Counted from the stretch's first letter, positions 27,478 through 37,055 are shown. The stretch: DNA of 64,000 nucleotides from Polycladidibacter hongkongensis (GCF_001561995.1 NZ_LLWC01000022.1:558001-622000); one strand, 5' to 3'. The notes: a model not told the origin generated them from the letters alone. Numbers and translations are program-made.

Positions 27478-27493
27478 TGTGATAGCCATCACC
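27478..27493. promoter_or_regulatory. CRP/FNR-type operator candidate
   Basis: TGTGA-TAGCCA-TCACC matches the CRP-type palindrome TGTGA-N6-TCACA at nine of ten half-site positions. It lies in the 374-base gap between the divergent Omp25-like and antiporter genes, 114 bases ahead of the antiporter start and ~245 bases ahead of the Omp start. No other gene is seen in the gap. Confidence 0.45.
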
Positions 27494-27606
27494 CAATTAC
27501 AACCTTCCCCCTTCAAGCTGGCTCATTAAATGACTATATAGCCGTTAAATATCGCCGCCCCGCTCATTCGCGGCCCAATCAAAGCTAAAGAAATTCAGGG
27601 AATCGT

Positions 27607-28596
27607 ATGCCGGAAGGTTACATCTACCTCATCGGAGGATTGGCAGCTCTTGTCTTCACGGGGGATCTCCTTGTGCGTGGCGCTGTTGGCGTTGCCCACC
27701 GGATGGGGATTCCGGCAATGGTGATAGGCCTAACCATCGTCGCATTCGGCACCTCTGCCCCAGAGCTGATGGTATCAATCAAATCCTCTTTGGATGGAAA
27801 CAGCGGTATCGCTATCGGCAACATTGTGGGTTCAAACATCGCCAATGTTCTGTTGGTGCTTGGCATGCCCGCGCTCTTCGCCACCACGTCCTGCGGCGAA
27901 CAAGGCGCATTAAAAAGCGCCAAGTTCATGCTTTTCGTGTCGGTTGTCTTTGCCATCCTCTGCCTAAAGGATCTGCTTGATTTCAAAGCGGCGTTTGTCC
28001 TGCTCGCACTTCTCGGCATCTTCTTGTATGAATCAGCCCGCATTTCTCGCAAGCATAAGAAAGCGTCCGCCCAAGCAGCCGCAGCAGAAGAAGAAGGCTG
28101 CGGCATGGACGAGCTGGACGAAGAAGCTGTGCCTAAGAGCATTTGGAAAGCGGTCTTGTTTGTCCTGATCGGCATCATCGGCCTGCCTCTGAGCGCTAAA
28201 TTTGCGATTGACGGTGCTGTCATTCTCGCTCGCTCTTGGGGAGTAACGGATGCCGTCATCGGGCTGACGGTCGTCGCGTTCGGCACGTCACTGCCCGAGC
28301 TTTCTACAACAATGATGGCCGCAATCCGCAATCATTCGGCCGTCGCAATTGGCAATGTTATTGGCTCCAACATATTTAATATTCTGGCCATTATGGGCAT
28401 CACCACCGCCATCACCCCGGTCCCGGTTCCCGAGCAGGTGGTTCATTTCGATCTATGGGTGATGCTAGGCTGTGCCACATTGCTGCTTTACTTCGCCAAC
28501 CACAGTAAGAACCTCACACGCAAATGGGGTATTCTGCTTACGCTTGGCTATGTGCTATACACGGCCATTGTCTTTCAGCTTGGGCAAGTGGGCTAG
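27607..28596 (+). CDS. CaCA-family calcium/sodium antiporter (YrbG-like)
   Basis: A 329-residue inner-membrane protein with about ten helices. It has the two inverted alpha-repeats of the cation/calcium exchanger superfamily: FGTSAPELMVSI with GNIVGSNIANVL, and FGTSLPELSTTM with GNVIGSNIFNIL. A cytosolic loop rich in Lys, Ala and Glu (res ~150-178) separates the halves. It probably exchanges Ca2+ for Na+ or H+. Confidence 0.92.
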   Translation: MPEGYIYLIGGLAALVFTGDLLVRGAVGVAHRMGIPAMVIGLTIVAFGTSAPELMVSIKSSLDGNSGIAIGNIVGSNIANVLLVLGMPALFATTSCGEQGALKSAKFMLFVSVVFAILCLKDLLDFKAAFVLLALLGIFLYESARISRKHKKASAQAAAAEEEGCGMDELDEEAVPKSIWKAVLFVLIGIIGLPLSAKFAIDGAVILARSWGVTDAVIGLTVVAFGTSLPELSTTMMAAIRNHSAVAIGNVIGSNIFNILAIMGITTAITPVPVPEQVVHFDLWVMLGCATLLLYFANHSKNLTRKWGILLTLGYVLYTAIVFQLGQVG

Positions 28597-28632
28597 CCTT
28601 ACCTCTGCCCACTCTCAAGAGGTTGCGAAACC

Positions 28633-30612
28633 ATGGCAAAAGAACCTGCCCAGACAGCATCGGCTGAAAGCGAAACCGCAGCCCCAACACAAGAGCCTGC
28701 CATGGTCGGCGTCGAGATCATCAAGGATTGCGTAAAGCGTCTCCCACTCAGCCCCGGCGTATACCGCATGTTCGACAAGGAAGGCGCGGTTCTATACGTC
28801 GGCAAAGCGCGGTCATTAAAAAAGCGTGTCACCAGCTACACCCGCCTGCAAGGACAGTCGAACCGCATTCTCCGCATGATTATGGCAACCGCCGCCATGG
28901 AGTTTGTCGAAACGCGCACAGAAGCAGAAGCCCTGTTGCTGGAAGCCAATCTCATCAAGCGGTTGCGCCCACGCTACAACGTACTTTTGCGCGATGACAA
29001 ATCGTTCCCCTACATCTTGATCGGCGAGGATCACCCCTCCCCCGCGCTCATGAAGCACCGCGGGGCACGCAATAAAAAAGGCAGCTACTTCGGCCCGTTT
29101 GCCAATGCCGGTGCGGTTAACGACACCATCAACGCCATGCAAAAGGCGTTTCTTATTCGCAATTGCACCGACAGCTATTTTTCCAATCGCTCTCGTCCCT
29201 GTCTGCTCTATCAAATAAAACGCTGCGCGGGCCCATGCACCAATGAAATATCGGGCCCCGACTATCAGGAGTTGGTCAAACAAGCCAAGGCGTTTCTTTC
29301 GGGGCGCTCGCAGGAAATCAAAAAAGATCTGGCCGTGGCCATGGAAGCTGCCTCGGCGGATCTTGATTTTGAACGCGCGGCTGTCTACCGCGACCGCATC
29401 GCCGCGCTTTCCCACGTGCAGAGCCACCAAGGCATTAACCCGCAAAACACAGAGGAAGCGGACGTCTTCGCCCTTTATCAGGAAGGCGGCCAAAGCTGCG
29501 TGCAGGTGTTTTTCTTTCGCACTGGACAAAACTGGGGCAATCGCGCGTATTTTCCAAAAGCAGACAGCAGCTTTAGCGAGGCGGAAGTTCTGTCCAGCTT
29601 TATCTCTCAATTTTACGAGGACAAGCCGGTCCCACGCCTCATCCTTACCTCTCACGAGGTCGAAGATGCCGAATTGCTGCAGCAAGCACTCTCCACCAAG
29701 TCCAATCGCAAAGTCGAGCTGGCAGTGCCCAAGCGCGGCGAAAAAGCCGACCTCGTTGCCCATGCCGGCACCAATGCAAAAGGCGCTCTTGGCCGCCGCT
29801 TGGCGGAAACATCCAGCCAGCGCAAGCTGCTTGCCGGCGCAGGCGAAGCCTTTGGCCTTGACCGAGCCCCGCGCCGCATCGACGTGTTCGACAACTCTCA
29901 TATCTCGGGAACGAATGCTGTAGGCGGCATGATTGTCGCAGGTCCAGAAGGCTTTGCAAAGGCACACTACCGCAAATTCAACATTAAGAACCCCGAGACA
30001 GAGCCCGGCGACGACTATGCCATGATGCAGGAAGTTCTCAGCCGCCGCTTTGCTCGCTTGCTTAAGGAAAACCCGCAGGGATTGCAGAATGCTGCCCGCT
30101 TCAGTACCGCTCGTCCAAAAAGTGAAGCCGAAGCAGACCCAACACACGAAGGCCCCGATTTGCCGGAATGGCCAGATCTTGTGCTAATCGACGGCGGTAA
30201 AGGCCAACTTTCCGTGGTGCAAGAGGTCATGCAAGAGCTGGGCGTGGCGGACATCCCGGTCGTCGGCATTGCCAAAGGGCCGGATCGCGACGCTGGCCGC
30301 GAAAAGTTCTTCATAGAAGGCAAGCCCAGCTTCATGTTGCCAGAGCGTGACCCGGTGCTGTACTTTGTACAACGCCTGCGGGACGAAGCGCACCGCTTTG
30401 CCATCGGCACGCACAGGGCCAAGCGCAAGAAAGCGATCTCCACTAATCCGCTGGACGAAATCCAAGGTATCGGCCCCGCCCGCAAGAAAGCGCTGTTGCA
30501 CCATTTTGGCACAGCAAAAGCCGTCTCTAAAGCTGGGGTCGAAGACTTGCGCGCTGTAGACGGTATTTCTGCCAGCACCGCACGACAAATCTACGATTAC
30601 TTTCACGAGTAA
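28633..30612 (+). CDS. uvrC: UvrABC excision nuclease subunit C
   Basis: UvrC makes both incisions in nucleotide excision repair. The 659-residue protein has the GIY-YIG nuclease at the N-terminus ([19 protein letters not shown]). A Cys cluster ([13 protein letters not shown]) and a UVR motif ([16 protein letters not shown]) follow. Next are the RNase H-like nuclease ([26 protein letters not shown]) and a C-terminal helix-hairpin-helix pair. GAGG lies 10 bases ahead of ATG 28633. Its position upstream of pgsA-moaD-moaE is the usual order in this group. Confidence 0.97.
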   Translation: MAKEPAQTASAESETAAPTQEPAMVGVEIIKDCVKRLPLSPGVYRMFDKEGAVLYVGKARSLKKRVTSYTRLQGQSNRILRMIMATAAMEFVETRTEAEALLLEANLIKRLRPRYNVLLRDDKSFPYILIGEDHPSPALMKHRGARNKKGSYFGPFANAGAVNDTINAMQKAFLIRNCTDSYFSNRSRPCLLYQIKRCAGPCTNEISGPDYQELVKQAKAFLSGRSQEIKKDLAVAMEAASADLDFERAAVYRDRIAALSHVQSHQGINPQNTEEADVFALYQEGGQSCVQVFFFRTGQNWGNRAYFPKADSSFSEAEVLSSFISQFYEDKPVPRLILTSHEVEDAELLQQALSTKSNRKVELAVPKRGEKADLVAHAGTNAKGALGRRLAETSSQRKLLAGAGEAFGLDRAPRRIDVFDNSHISGTNAVGGMIVAGPEGFAKAHYRKFNIKNPETEPGDDYAMMQEVLSRRFARLLKENPQGLQNAARFSTARPKSEAEADPTHEGPDLPEWPDLVLIDGGKGQLSVVQEVMQELGVADIPVVGIAKGPDRDAGREKFFIEGKPSFMLPERDPVLYFVQRLRDEAHRFAIGTHRAKRKKAISTNPLDEIQGIGPARKKALLHHFGTAKAVSKAGVEDLRAVDGISASTARQIYDYFHE

Positions 30613-30660
30613 GCACAGCGCTGGACCCACTACAGCGAGATATGCCGCAGGTCGCTGTGC
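30613..30660. repeat. Inverted repeat after uvrC
   Basis: GCACAGCG (30613-30620) pairs with CGCTGTGC (30653-30660) across a 32-base loop, starting right after the uvrC stop. No T-run follows, so it may be an mRNA 3'-end stabiliser rather than a terminator. Confidence 0.45.
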
Positions 30661-30745
30661 GTAACTTACCTGCAATAAACCCGTGCGTGACGAATCCCTG
30701 TATTAAGGCGACAAACAAATTATCAAAGCGGCATCAGGTGGATCC

Positions 30746-31375
30746 ATGGCAAAGCTCTACTTCAACTTCTCGGCAATGAACGCGGGCAAATCCACTTTGC
30801 TATTGCAGGCCTCCTATAACTATCAGGAGCGCGGCATGCAGACCCTGCTCTTCACCGCCGCAATTGATGACCGCGCTGGCCTTGGCGAGATTGCCTCACG
30901 TATCGGCCTCAGCGCGCACGCCCACATCTTTGCTGATGACCTCGACATGTTCGCCTACATCGAAGCCAAGCAACAAGCAGGTCCGCTACACGCCATTTTT
31001 GTCGATGAAGCACAGTTTCTCAGCACAGAACAAGTTTGGCAGCTCGCACGCGTTGCAGACAAACTGAAACTTCCTGTTATGTGCTACGGCCTGCGGACAG
31101 ATTTCCAGGGCAAGCTGTTTCCCGGCAGTGAAGCGCTGCTGGCCATAGCAGATATCCTGCGCGAAATTCGCACCATCTGTTGGTGCGGAAGCAAAGCCAC
31201 CATGGTCGCACGTATGGACGAAAATGGTAACATCGTCGATGAAGGCGCTCAGGTCGTCATCGGCGGCAATCAAACCTACATTTCGTTGTGTCGTCACCAC
31301 TGGCTCGAACGCCAGCTCTCTCCGACCAAGACTGAAGACATTACTTGTACCCCCGCCGAAGCGACGGTAGGGTAA
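30746..31375 (+). CDS. tdk: Thymidine kinase
   Basis: A TK1-type thymidine kinase of 209 residues that salvages thymidine to dTMP. It has the P-loop SAMNAGKSTLLL, the DEAQF Walker B, the substrate-binding lasso with YGLRTDFQGKLFPGS, and zinc-binding residues in CWCG and near CRHHW. Its position between uvrC and pgsA is not the usual rhizobial arrangement. It may be co-transcribed with the short hlyU-like gene. Confidence 0.95.
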   Translation: MAKLYFNFSAMNAGKSTLLLQASYNYQERGMQTLLFTAAIDDRAGLGEIASRIGLSAHAHIFADDLDMFAYIEAKQQAGPLHAIFVDEAQFLSTEQVWQLARVADKLKLPVMCYGLRTDFQGKLFPGSEALLAIADILREIRTICWCGSKATMVARMDENGNIVDEGAQVVIGGNQTYISLCRHHWLERQLSPTKTEDITCTPAEATVG

Positions 31376-31403
31376 TATCCTTGCTTTAGTACATGAGGAA
31401 CAC

Positions 31404-31691
31404 ATGAAATTTTTGCGCAATCTCTTTTCAATGTCATCCGCGTCTGGCGAGGCTGCCGCTGTCGCTACCGATGAGTTTCAGGGTTATAAAATCTATGCTG
31501 AACCGACGAGCCGCGGTGCAGGCCAATGGCAAACCGCAGGCCGCATCACCAAGCAGTTTGGCGAGGAAACCAGAGAACACCAATTTATCCGTGCAGACAC
31601 CCATCCATCCAAAGAAGGTGCAGCCGACTTCTCTTTGCAAAAAGGACGCCAAATCATACAGGAACTTGGCGATAGTATCTTTGATGCCTAG
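31404..31691 (+). CDS. HlyU-family protein
   Basis: A 95-residue protein of the HlyU family (PF10115). The core reads YKIYAEPTSRGAGQWQTAG, then RITKQFGEETREHQFIRAD and KEGAADFSLQKGRQIIQ. The name comes from a Vibrio haemolysin regulator, but these short alphaproteobacterial proteins are not shown to bind DNA. It lies 28 bases after tdk. GAGG lies a few bases ahead of ATG 31404. Confidence 0.85.
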   Translation: MKFLRNLFSMSSASGEAAAVATDEFQGYKIYAEPTSRGAGQWQTAGRITKQFGEETREHQFIRADTHPSKEGAADFSLQKGRQIIQELGDSIFDA

Positions 31692-31794
31692 CCCTCATGG
31701 CCTTTGAACAGGATAAACACCGCAGCTTTTTGTTGCACCTTTTAGCTGGGCGGCGTAAGACGGCGTAAGCCCAGCACCAAACTGCAAGGTTCAA

Positions 31795-32367
31795 ATGTCC
31801 AAGCGTATTCTTTTTAACCTCCCGAACGTTTTGACTTATCTGCGCATTGCCGCAGTGCCGGCAGTCGTAGTCTGCTTTTACTTCCCCGGTCATACAGCAC
31901 GATGGGTTGCTCTGGCTATTTTTGCTTTGGCGGCGATCACCGATTTTTTCGACGGTTATCTCGCCCGGGCATGGCAGCAGCAATCCGCCCTTGGCCGCAT
32001 GTTAGACCCGATCGCCGATAAACTCTTGGTTTCGGTGTGTTTGCTCGTGCTAACATGGCGCGGGACTATCGGAGATATCTCTGTCATTGCAGCACTTATC
32101 ATCCTGTGCCGTGAAATCCTTGTCTCAGGTTTGCGCGAGTTTCTAGCGGAACTGCGCGTTTCTGTGCCGGTAACCAAGCTAGCGAAGTGGAAAACCACGC
32201 TCCAACTGCTTGCCCTCGGGTTTTTACTAGCTGGCCCGGCTGGCGACGCTGTGCTTCCCTATACTTCACAAATCGGTGTAGCTCTGCTTTGGGGTGCTGC
32301 CATTCTCACGCTATATACCGGCTACGATTACTTTCGCGCTGGCATTGGACATCTTCTAAAGTCCTAG
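31795..32367 (+). CDS. pgsA: CDP-diacylglycerol-glycerol-3-phosphate phosphatidyltransferase
   Basis: PgsA makes phosphatidylglycerol phosphate, the first step to phosphatidylglycerol and cardiolipin. The 190-residue membrane protein has the CDP-alcohol motif DGYLAR-x8-G-x3-D-x3-D with ALGRMLDPIADKLL. About five helices are predicted. It starts NLPNVLTYLRIAAVP, a family hallmark. It leads the conserved unit pgsA-moaD-moaE. Confidence 0.95.
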   Translation: MSKRILFNLPNVLTYLRIAAVPAVVVCFYFPGHTARWVALAIFALAAITDFFDGYLARAWQQQSALGRMLDPIADKLLVSVCLLVLTWRGTIGDISVIAALIILCREILVSGLREFLAELRVSVPVTKLAKWKTTLQLLALGFLLAGPAGDAVLPYTSQIGVALLWGAAILTLYTGYDYFRAGIGHLLKS

Positions 32368-32382
32368 TATCAGGATGACGAC

Positions 32383-32649
32383 ATGAGCGGAAAAAGCATA
32401 AAAATAAGATACTTCGCTTGGCTGCGAGAGCGCATCGGCAAGGCGGAAGAAACCATCACACTGCCACAAGGCGTAGCAACAGCGGCCCAGCTTATCTCGT
32501 GGCTTTCCGCAACAGATGAGGGCTATGCCTACGCCTTTGAAGAGCCCGACACCATCCGCATCGCACTTGACCAAGAGCATGCGGAAGCCGACGCGGCACT
32601 GGCTGACATCAGTGAAGTAGCCTTTTTTCCACCTATGACAGGCGGGTAA
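32383..32649 (+). CDS. moaD: Molybdopterin synthase small subunit
   Basis: MoaD carries the sulfur that MoaE inserts into the molybdopterin dithiolene. It is 88 residues with a ubiquitin fold, a start IKIRYFAWLRERIGKAEE, and the essential C-terminal Gly-Gly (PPMTGG). AGGA precedes ATG 32383. It lies 15 bases after pgsA and is followed by moaE. Confidence 0.95.
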   Translation: MSGKSIKIRYFAWLRERIGKAEETITLPQGVATAAQLISWLSATDEGYAYAFEEPDTIRIALDQEHAEADAALADISEVAFFPPMTGG

Positions 32650-32692
32650 AACTTCAGCTTATTCTGTCTGCTTTCGTCAATTTGGAGTGCCC

Positions 32693-33160
32693 ATGAGCCA
32701 AGCGACCGTAACACTGCGTGTACAAGAGCAAGACTTCGACCAAGCAGTAGAGTTGGCAAGCTTAACCGCTGGCAAAACCAATGTTGGCGCTGCAGTGGCA
32801 TTTGTTGGTTACTGTCGCGATGAAGAAGGCACACTTAACTGTCTGGAATTAGAACACTTTCCCGGCATGGCAGAAAAACAAATAGGCACCTTGTGCAAAA
32901 AGGCCAGCGCCCGCTGGCCCCTGAGTGGCCTCACAGTTATTCACCGCCACGGCAAAATTAAGCCCGGTGAGCAGATCGTCCTTGTCATCGCCACCAGCCG
33001 CCATCGCCGCGCAGCTTTTGAAGCCGCTGACTTCCTTATGGATTACCTCAAGACAAGCGCCCCTTTTTGGAAAAAAGAGCACAAAAAGGATGGCAGCAAT
33101 CCAAGCTGGGTTGTAGCCAAGGCCCAGGATGACCAAGACACCTTACGTTGGGAAAAATAA
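32693..33160 (+). CDS. moaE: Molybdopterin synthase catalytic subunit
   Basis: MoaE converts precursor Z to molybdopterin with MoaD thiocarboxylate. The 155-residue protein has GAAVAFVGYCRD near the N-terminus, HRHGKIKPGEQIVLV in the core, and the conserved SRHRRAAFEAADFLMDYLK followed by APFWKKE with the catalytic lysines. ATG 32693 has GGAG at 5-base spacing; a GTG six bases earlier is less likely. MsrP in this window needs the product. Confidence 0.95.
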   Translation: MSQATVTLRVQEQDFDQAVELASLTAGKTNVGAAVAFVGYCRDEEGTLNCLELEHFPGMAEKQIGTLCKKASARWPLSGLTVIHRHGKIKPGEQIVLVIATSRHRRAAFEAADFLMDYLKTSAPFWKKEHKKDGSNPSWVVAKAQDDQDTLRWEK

Positions 33161-33213
33161 TTTCCCTAACCCTTGCACCTCTGAAAAATACTGATCATAC
33201 TGTTCCTCCCGCC

Positions 33214-33225
33214 GGTCTTAAGACC
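33214..33225. repeat. Perfect 12-base palindrome upstream of the MFS gene
   Basis: GGTCTTAAGACC lies 108 bases ahead of the exporter start. It could be an operator for a local repressor, but there is no linked regulator gene. The match could also be chance. Confidence 0.3.
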
Positions 33226-33332
33226 ATGGTGCAGTTGTCTTCAAAACACCCACTCTAATAACATGTTAAGCAATTCTCGAGTAATGCTGCTTTGATCTAG
33301 CGGCATGCCCTGTCTTCGATCTAGGAAAATAC

Positions 33333-34574
33333 ATGTCTCAACCTGCGAAAAAAACGCCGGGAGCCTCCCCTTCCGGCCTGCCTTTTGCTGAAACGCTCGC
33401 GCTTGTCGCAGCGCTAATGGCCCTGAACGCTCTGGCCATCGATGTCATGTTGCCGGCATTACCAGCCATAGGCAGCGCTCTACAAATAGATGCTCACAAT
33501 GACCGACAGCTCATTATCACCGCCTTCTTGATTGGCATGGCTGTCGCCTCGTTGGTTTTCGGGCCTCTTTCAGATTCCATAGGCCGTAGAAAGGTTCTTT
33601 TAGCAGGCCTTGCGATCTACAGCATCGGCGGAGTTATCTCGTCCATTGCAACCAGTTTCGAAGCTATGCTTGCCGCTCGCTTCCTCCAGGGCATTGGTGC
33701 CGCCGCACCTCGCGTTGCAACCATTTCCATGGTGCGCGATTGGTATTCAGGTCGCGAAATGGGTCGGGTCATGTCCCTAGCAATGGTCGTCTTTATGTCT
33801 GTGCCCATTGTGGCACCGTCCATCGGCCAGCTCATCCTGAGTTTTGGCGAATGGCGCGCAATCTTTGCGATGTTGACAATCGTGGGAATATTGCTGTTTA
33901 TCTGGCTATGGGTGCGCTTACCCGAAAGCTTAAAGCCGCAAAACTCACGCCCCCTGTCATTCTCCGGCACTCTACTAGCGTACATTAAGGTCATGAGAAC
34001 GCCGATTACCGTTGGCTATATGCTGGCGATGAGCCTGATCCTCGGCACGCTCTTCGGCTTTATCAACTCGGCGCAGCAAGTCTTTGTTGATGTTTTTGGC
34101 CTGCAGGACGAATTCCCGATCATGTTTGCCCTAATAGCCTCAACAATGGCCGCCGCGTCTTTCCTGAACGCCAATTTGGTTCGCCGCTTTGGTATGCGAA
34201 AACTCGCCCATGGCGCCATGTTAGCGTTCACAGCAGCAAGCTTGGTCGGCACCACATTGGCCGCAACTGGCTTACAAACTGTGACCAGCTTTATGATCAT
34301 TCAGTGCCTTTGCATGTTTTTCTTCGGCTTCATCGGCTCTAACTGTAATGCCATGGCCATGGAACCAATGGGCAGTCTGGCAGGCGCCGCTTCTTCGGTG
34401 ATCAGCTTCTTTACCACACTGATCGGTGCAGTACTTGGCGCATTGATTGGTCATGCGTTCAACGGCAGCACCGCTCCACTTACCACCGGTTTTGCTGTGC
34501 TGGGCGTACTGGCCATCGTGGTCGTATATTTCACCGAAGGCCAACGCTTGTTTACACCCAAAAATGAATCCTAG
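33333..34574 (+). CDS. Bcr/CflA-family multidrug efflux MFS transporter
   Basis: A 413-residue protein with twelve predicted helices, from the drug:H+ antiporter-1 group. Typical signs are IDVMLPALPAIGSAL in the first helix, the loop GPLSDSIGRRKVLL between helices two and three, and RFLQGIGAAAPRVATISMVRDW in helix four. Substrates may be chloramphenicol- or bicyclomycin-like compounds, unproven. No regulator is adjacent. Confidence 0.92.
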   Translation: MSQPAKKTPGASPSGLPFAETLALVAALMALNALAIDVMLPALPAIGSALQIDAHNDRQLIITAFLIGMAVASLVFGPLSDSIGRRKVLLAGLAIYSIGGVISSIATSFEAMLAARFLQGIGAAAPRVATISMVRDWYSGREMGRVMSLAMVVFMSVPIVAPSIGQLILSFGEWRAIFAMLTIVGILLFIWLWVRLPESLKPQNSRPLSFSGTLLAYIKVMRTPITVGYMLAMSLILGTLFGFINSAQQVFVDVFGLQDEFPIMFALIASTMAAASFLNANLVRRFGMRKLAHGAMLAFTAASLVGTTLAATGLQTVTSFMIIQCLCMFFFGFIGSNCNAMAMEPMGSLAGAASSVISFFTTLIGAVLGALIGHAFNGSTAPLTTGFAVLGVLAIVVVYFTEGQRLFTPKNES

Positions 34575-34579
34575 ACGCA

Positions 34580-34608
34580 AAAAGGGGCGGCCTCACGCCG
34601 CCCTTTTA
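34580..34608. terminator. Bidirectional terminator between MFS and ilvE
   Basis: GGGCGGC (34585-34591) pairs with GCCGCCC (34597-34603), flanked by an A-run and TTTT. It separates two convergent genes. Confidence 0.87.
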
Positions 34609-34627
34609 AACGTGCATTTACAGTTGG

Positions 34628-35524
34628 TTACTCAGCCGCTTGTGCCGCAGCATTTGGCTGAACAACTGCATCATAATCTTCAACCAGCTGTTTCACGATC
34701 TCTCCGACTTCGAAGTTGTAGTCTGCAATTTCGCGCACCGGCGTCACTTCAGCCGCTGTCCCTGTTAGGAAGCATTGCTCGAAATCAGCCAGTTCCTCAG
34801 GCATAATCGCCCGCTCGATCACGTTAATCCCGCGCTGCTTCGCCAGATCGATAACCGTCCTTCGGGTGATCCCGTCAAGGAAGCAGTCCGGCTTAGGAGT
34901 GTGGATCTCGCCATCCTTTACGAAGAACACATTTGCCCCGGTAGCCTCAGCCACCTGCCCGCGATAATCCAGCATCAATGCATCAGCATATCCTGCTGCC
35001 TCAGCCGCGTGCTTGGAGATGGTGCAAATCATGTAAAGACCAGCCGCTTTGGCTTTGTAGGGCGCCGTTGCCGGGTCTGGTCGGCGGTATTCCGCCATAC
35101 CCAAACGCAGCCCCTTCAAGCGTTCTTCCATTGTGAAGTAGCTTGGCCACTCCCAAGCAGCAATAGCCAAATGAATGGTGTTGCTCTGCGCAGAAATTCC
35201 CATCATCTCGCTGCCGCGCCATGCAACCGGGCGGAAATAGGCATCTTTCAAGCCTTGACGCTCCAACAACTCATAGCAAGCCTTGTTGATGTCATCAGCG
35301 CTGTAAGGTATCTCGAAGCCAAGCTCACGGCCTGATGCGATGAGGCGATCAGTGTGCTCTTGCAGCTTAAAGATCACGCCGCCATACGCCCGCTGCCCTT
35401 CAAATACAGAGCTGCCATAGTGCAGGCCATGCGTCAGCACGTGCACTCTTGCGTCGCTCCATGGAACAAACTCGCCATCATACCAGATAACGCCTTCGCG
35501 CTGATCAAATGGAACCCCGGCCAT
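34628..35524 (-). CDS. ilvE: Branched-chain amino-acid aminotransferase
   Basis: A class IV PLP transaminase of 298 residues, the last step of leucine, isoleucine and valine synthesis. It has VHVLTHGLHYGSSVFEGQRAY, written here as LTHGLHYGSSVFEG, and the cofactor lysine in YKAKAAGLYM. The signature EATGANVFFVKDG and GITRRTVIDLA follow. ATG 35524 has purine-rich GAAGG ahead and removes 20 residues that do not fit the family. It is divergent from petP. Confidence 0.94.
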   Translation of the reverse strand: MAGVPFDQREGVIWYDGEFVPWSDARVHVLTHGLHYGSSVFEGQRAYGGVIFKLQEHTDRLIASGRELGFEIPYSADDINKACYELLERQGLKDAYFRPVAWRGSEMMGISAQSNTIHLAIAAWEWPSYFTMEERLKGLRLGMAEYRRPDPATAPYKAKAAGLYMICTISKHAAEAAGYADALMLDYRGQVAEATGANVFFVKDGEIHTPKPDCFLDGITRRTVIDLAKQRGINVIERAIMPEELADFEQCFLTGTAAEVTPVREIADYNFEVGEIVKQLVEDYDAVVQPNAAAQAAE

Positions 35525-35846
35525 AACCTTCGCCTTCTTTCCTGTGACGAACAATTCACAGTGCCGCCTTCGTAATGCAGACAACGTGGCCTGTTCGCTT
35601 TAAAGCTGTTAGATATTTACAAATTCACCGTTATCGGAGCGCGGCAGCCTTTGTGGCCACCTGTTCCAATAACGCGATACGAACAAGAGAAGCAATGAAC
35701 GCAAACTTTCTACGCCAACTTTGTTCTTTTGTTTCGCATCCCGTGAGTGTTTGGTAACATTTCACAGGCGATAAGTCAACATAGCTGACCCTTTTTGCCT
35801 GATTTTTTTGTGGCTCACCATGTCGTATCACGATAGGAAAGCATCT
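35525..35846. other. Divergent ilvE-petP intergenic region
   Basis: About 320 bases that must hold promoters of both ilvE (minus) and the petPR-kinase unit (plus). I see no convincing gene, terminator or strong operator palindrome. Confidence 0.4.
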
Positions 35847-36326
35847 ATGGTCTTGAAAACGCAAAAAGAACCCCGATTTGACCTCATCGAGTTGTTGTTT
35901 TTTGCTTATCGCGATTTTACCGGGGACCCAGATACCCTACTCACCGAAATCGGCTATGGCCGTGCGCACCACCGTGTACTGCACTTCGTTAACCGCAATC
36001 CGGGGCTGCGCGTTTCTGATCTTCTTGAAATTCTTAAGATAACCAAGCAGAGCCTAGGCCGTGTCCTCAAGCAGCTTGTTGACGATGGATACATCGAGCA
36101 AGCCCCGGGCGAGCAAGATCGCCGCGAGCGCCTGCTCCACACCACGCCGACGGGCAATGCACTTTGCAAGAAACTCGCCTATCTTCAAACCAAGAGAATC
36201 AACGAAACCATTGCCAAGATGCCAGATGGATCCGATGAGACGATTCGCCAGTTTTTGTATCTAATGATCGACGAGTCCCAGCGCGGCGCAGTCGCCGCCA
36301 TGATTGCGAAAAAGCAAAAAACCTAA
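35847..36326 (+). CDS. petP: MarR-family regulator, PetP-like
   Basis: A 159-residue MarR-type winged-helix protein. VLHFVNRNPGLRVSDLLEIL and TKQSLGRVLKQLVDDGYIEQ form the recognition region, and EQDRRERLLHTT the wing. It directly precedes an OmpR-type regulator, the arrangement of petP-petR of Rhodobacter capsulatus, where PetR is needed for cytochrome bc1 production. Here the bc1 genes are ~16 kb away. AGGAAAG precedes ATG 35847. Confidence 0.82.
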   Translation: MVLKTQKEPRFDLIELLFFAYRDFTGDPDTLLTEIGYGRAHHRVLHFVNRNPGLRVSDLLEILKITKQSLGRVLKQLVDDGYIEQAPGEQDRRERLLHTTPTGNALCKKLAYLQTKRINETIAKMPDGSDETIRQFLYLMIDESQRGAVAAMIAKKQKT

Positions 36327-36342
36327 GAGAAGGAAGCAGCAG

Positions 36343-37041
36343 GTGTCCGCACAACCACCAACCGACAACGCCGCCCACCTACTGCTCATCGACGATGACA
36401 GCCGCATCCGCGACCTGCTAAAGCGTTTTCTAGGCGAGCAAGGGTTTCGTGTCACTGATGCCGCCGATGCTTTCGAAGCGCGCCGTCGCATGCAGGGCCT
36501 CAGCTTTGACCTGTTGATATTGGATGTCATGATGCCCGGCGAAAGCGGACTGGAGCTGGCCCGCGACCTGCGCAAAACCAGCGCTGTTCCAATTCTCATG
36601 CTCACCGCTCGTTCTGAAATCGACGACCGCATCAATGGCCTTGAAGCAGGCGTTGATGACTATATGGCAAAGCCGTTCGAGCCGCGCGAATTGTTGCTGC
36701 GGATCAACGCCATCCTCCGCCGGGGTGGCCCAAAACAGGCAGAACGTGCCGAAACCCTGCAGTTCGGCCCCTTCATCTACACAGTTGAGCGCGGTGAGTT
36801 AAAAAGGGACGAGGACTATGTTCGCCTTACTGATCGTGAAAAACATATCCTCAATCACTTTGCGGAGAAGCCGGGCCAGACTGTTGCCCGCTCCGAGCTT
36901 GCCAGCGCGGACACCGCCCAAGGTGAACGCACAGTCGATGTGCAGGTAAACCGATTGCGCCGCAAGATCGAAGAGGACCCCAGCAACCCACTCTATCTGC
37001 AAACCGTGCGTGGCATCGGTTACCGCTTGATCACCAACTAG
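36343..37041 (+). CDS. petR: OmpR-type response regulator, PetR-like
   Basis: A 232-residue response regulator. The receiver domain has the acidic pocket IDDD (res 16-19), phospho-acceptor Asp61 in LLILDVMMP, and the conserved Lys in MAKPFEP. The C-terminal OmpR winged helix includes LTDREKHILNHF and the signature RTVDVQVNRLRRKI. I start at GTG 36343, after AAGGAA with 7-base spacing; it lies 16 bases after petP. The histidine kinase follows by 14 bases, so the kinase is the probable partner. Confidence 0.88.
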   Translation: MSAQPPTDNAAHLLLIDDDSRIRDLLKRFLGEQGFRVTDAADAFEARRRMQGLSFDLLILDVMMPGESGLELARDLRKTSAVPILMLTARSEIDDRINGLEAGVDDYMAKPFEPRELLLRINAILRRGGPKQAERAETLQFGPFIYTVERGELKRDEDYVRLTDREKHILNHFAEKPGQTVARSELASADTAQGERTVDVQVNRLRRKIEEDPSNPLYLQTVRGIGYRLITN

Positions 37042-37055
37042 GCAAAACTGGCGCA

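Noticed and set aside
27286-27588. A 100-codon plus-strand frame upstream of the antiporter
   Set aside because: No ribosome site or recognisable domain; the region looks like a shared promoter area with a CRP-type site.
28816-30147. A 443-codon open frame on the minus strand
   Set aside because: It lies entirely antisense to uvrC, which has all its motifs. Long antisense frames are expected in GC-rich codon positions.
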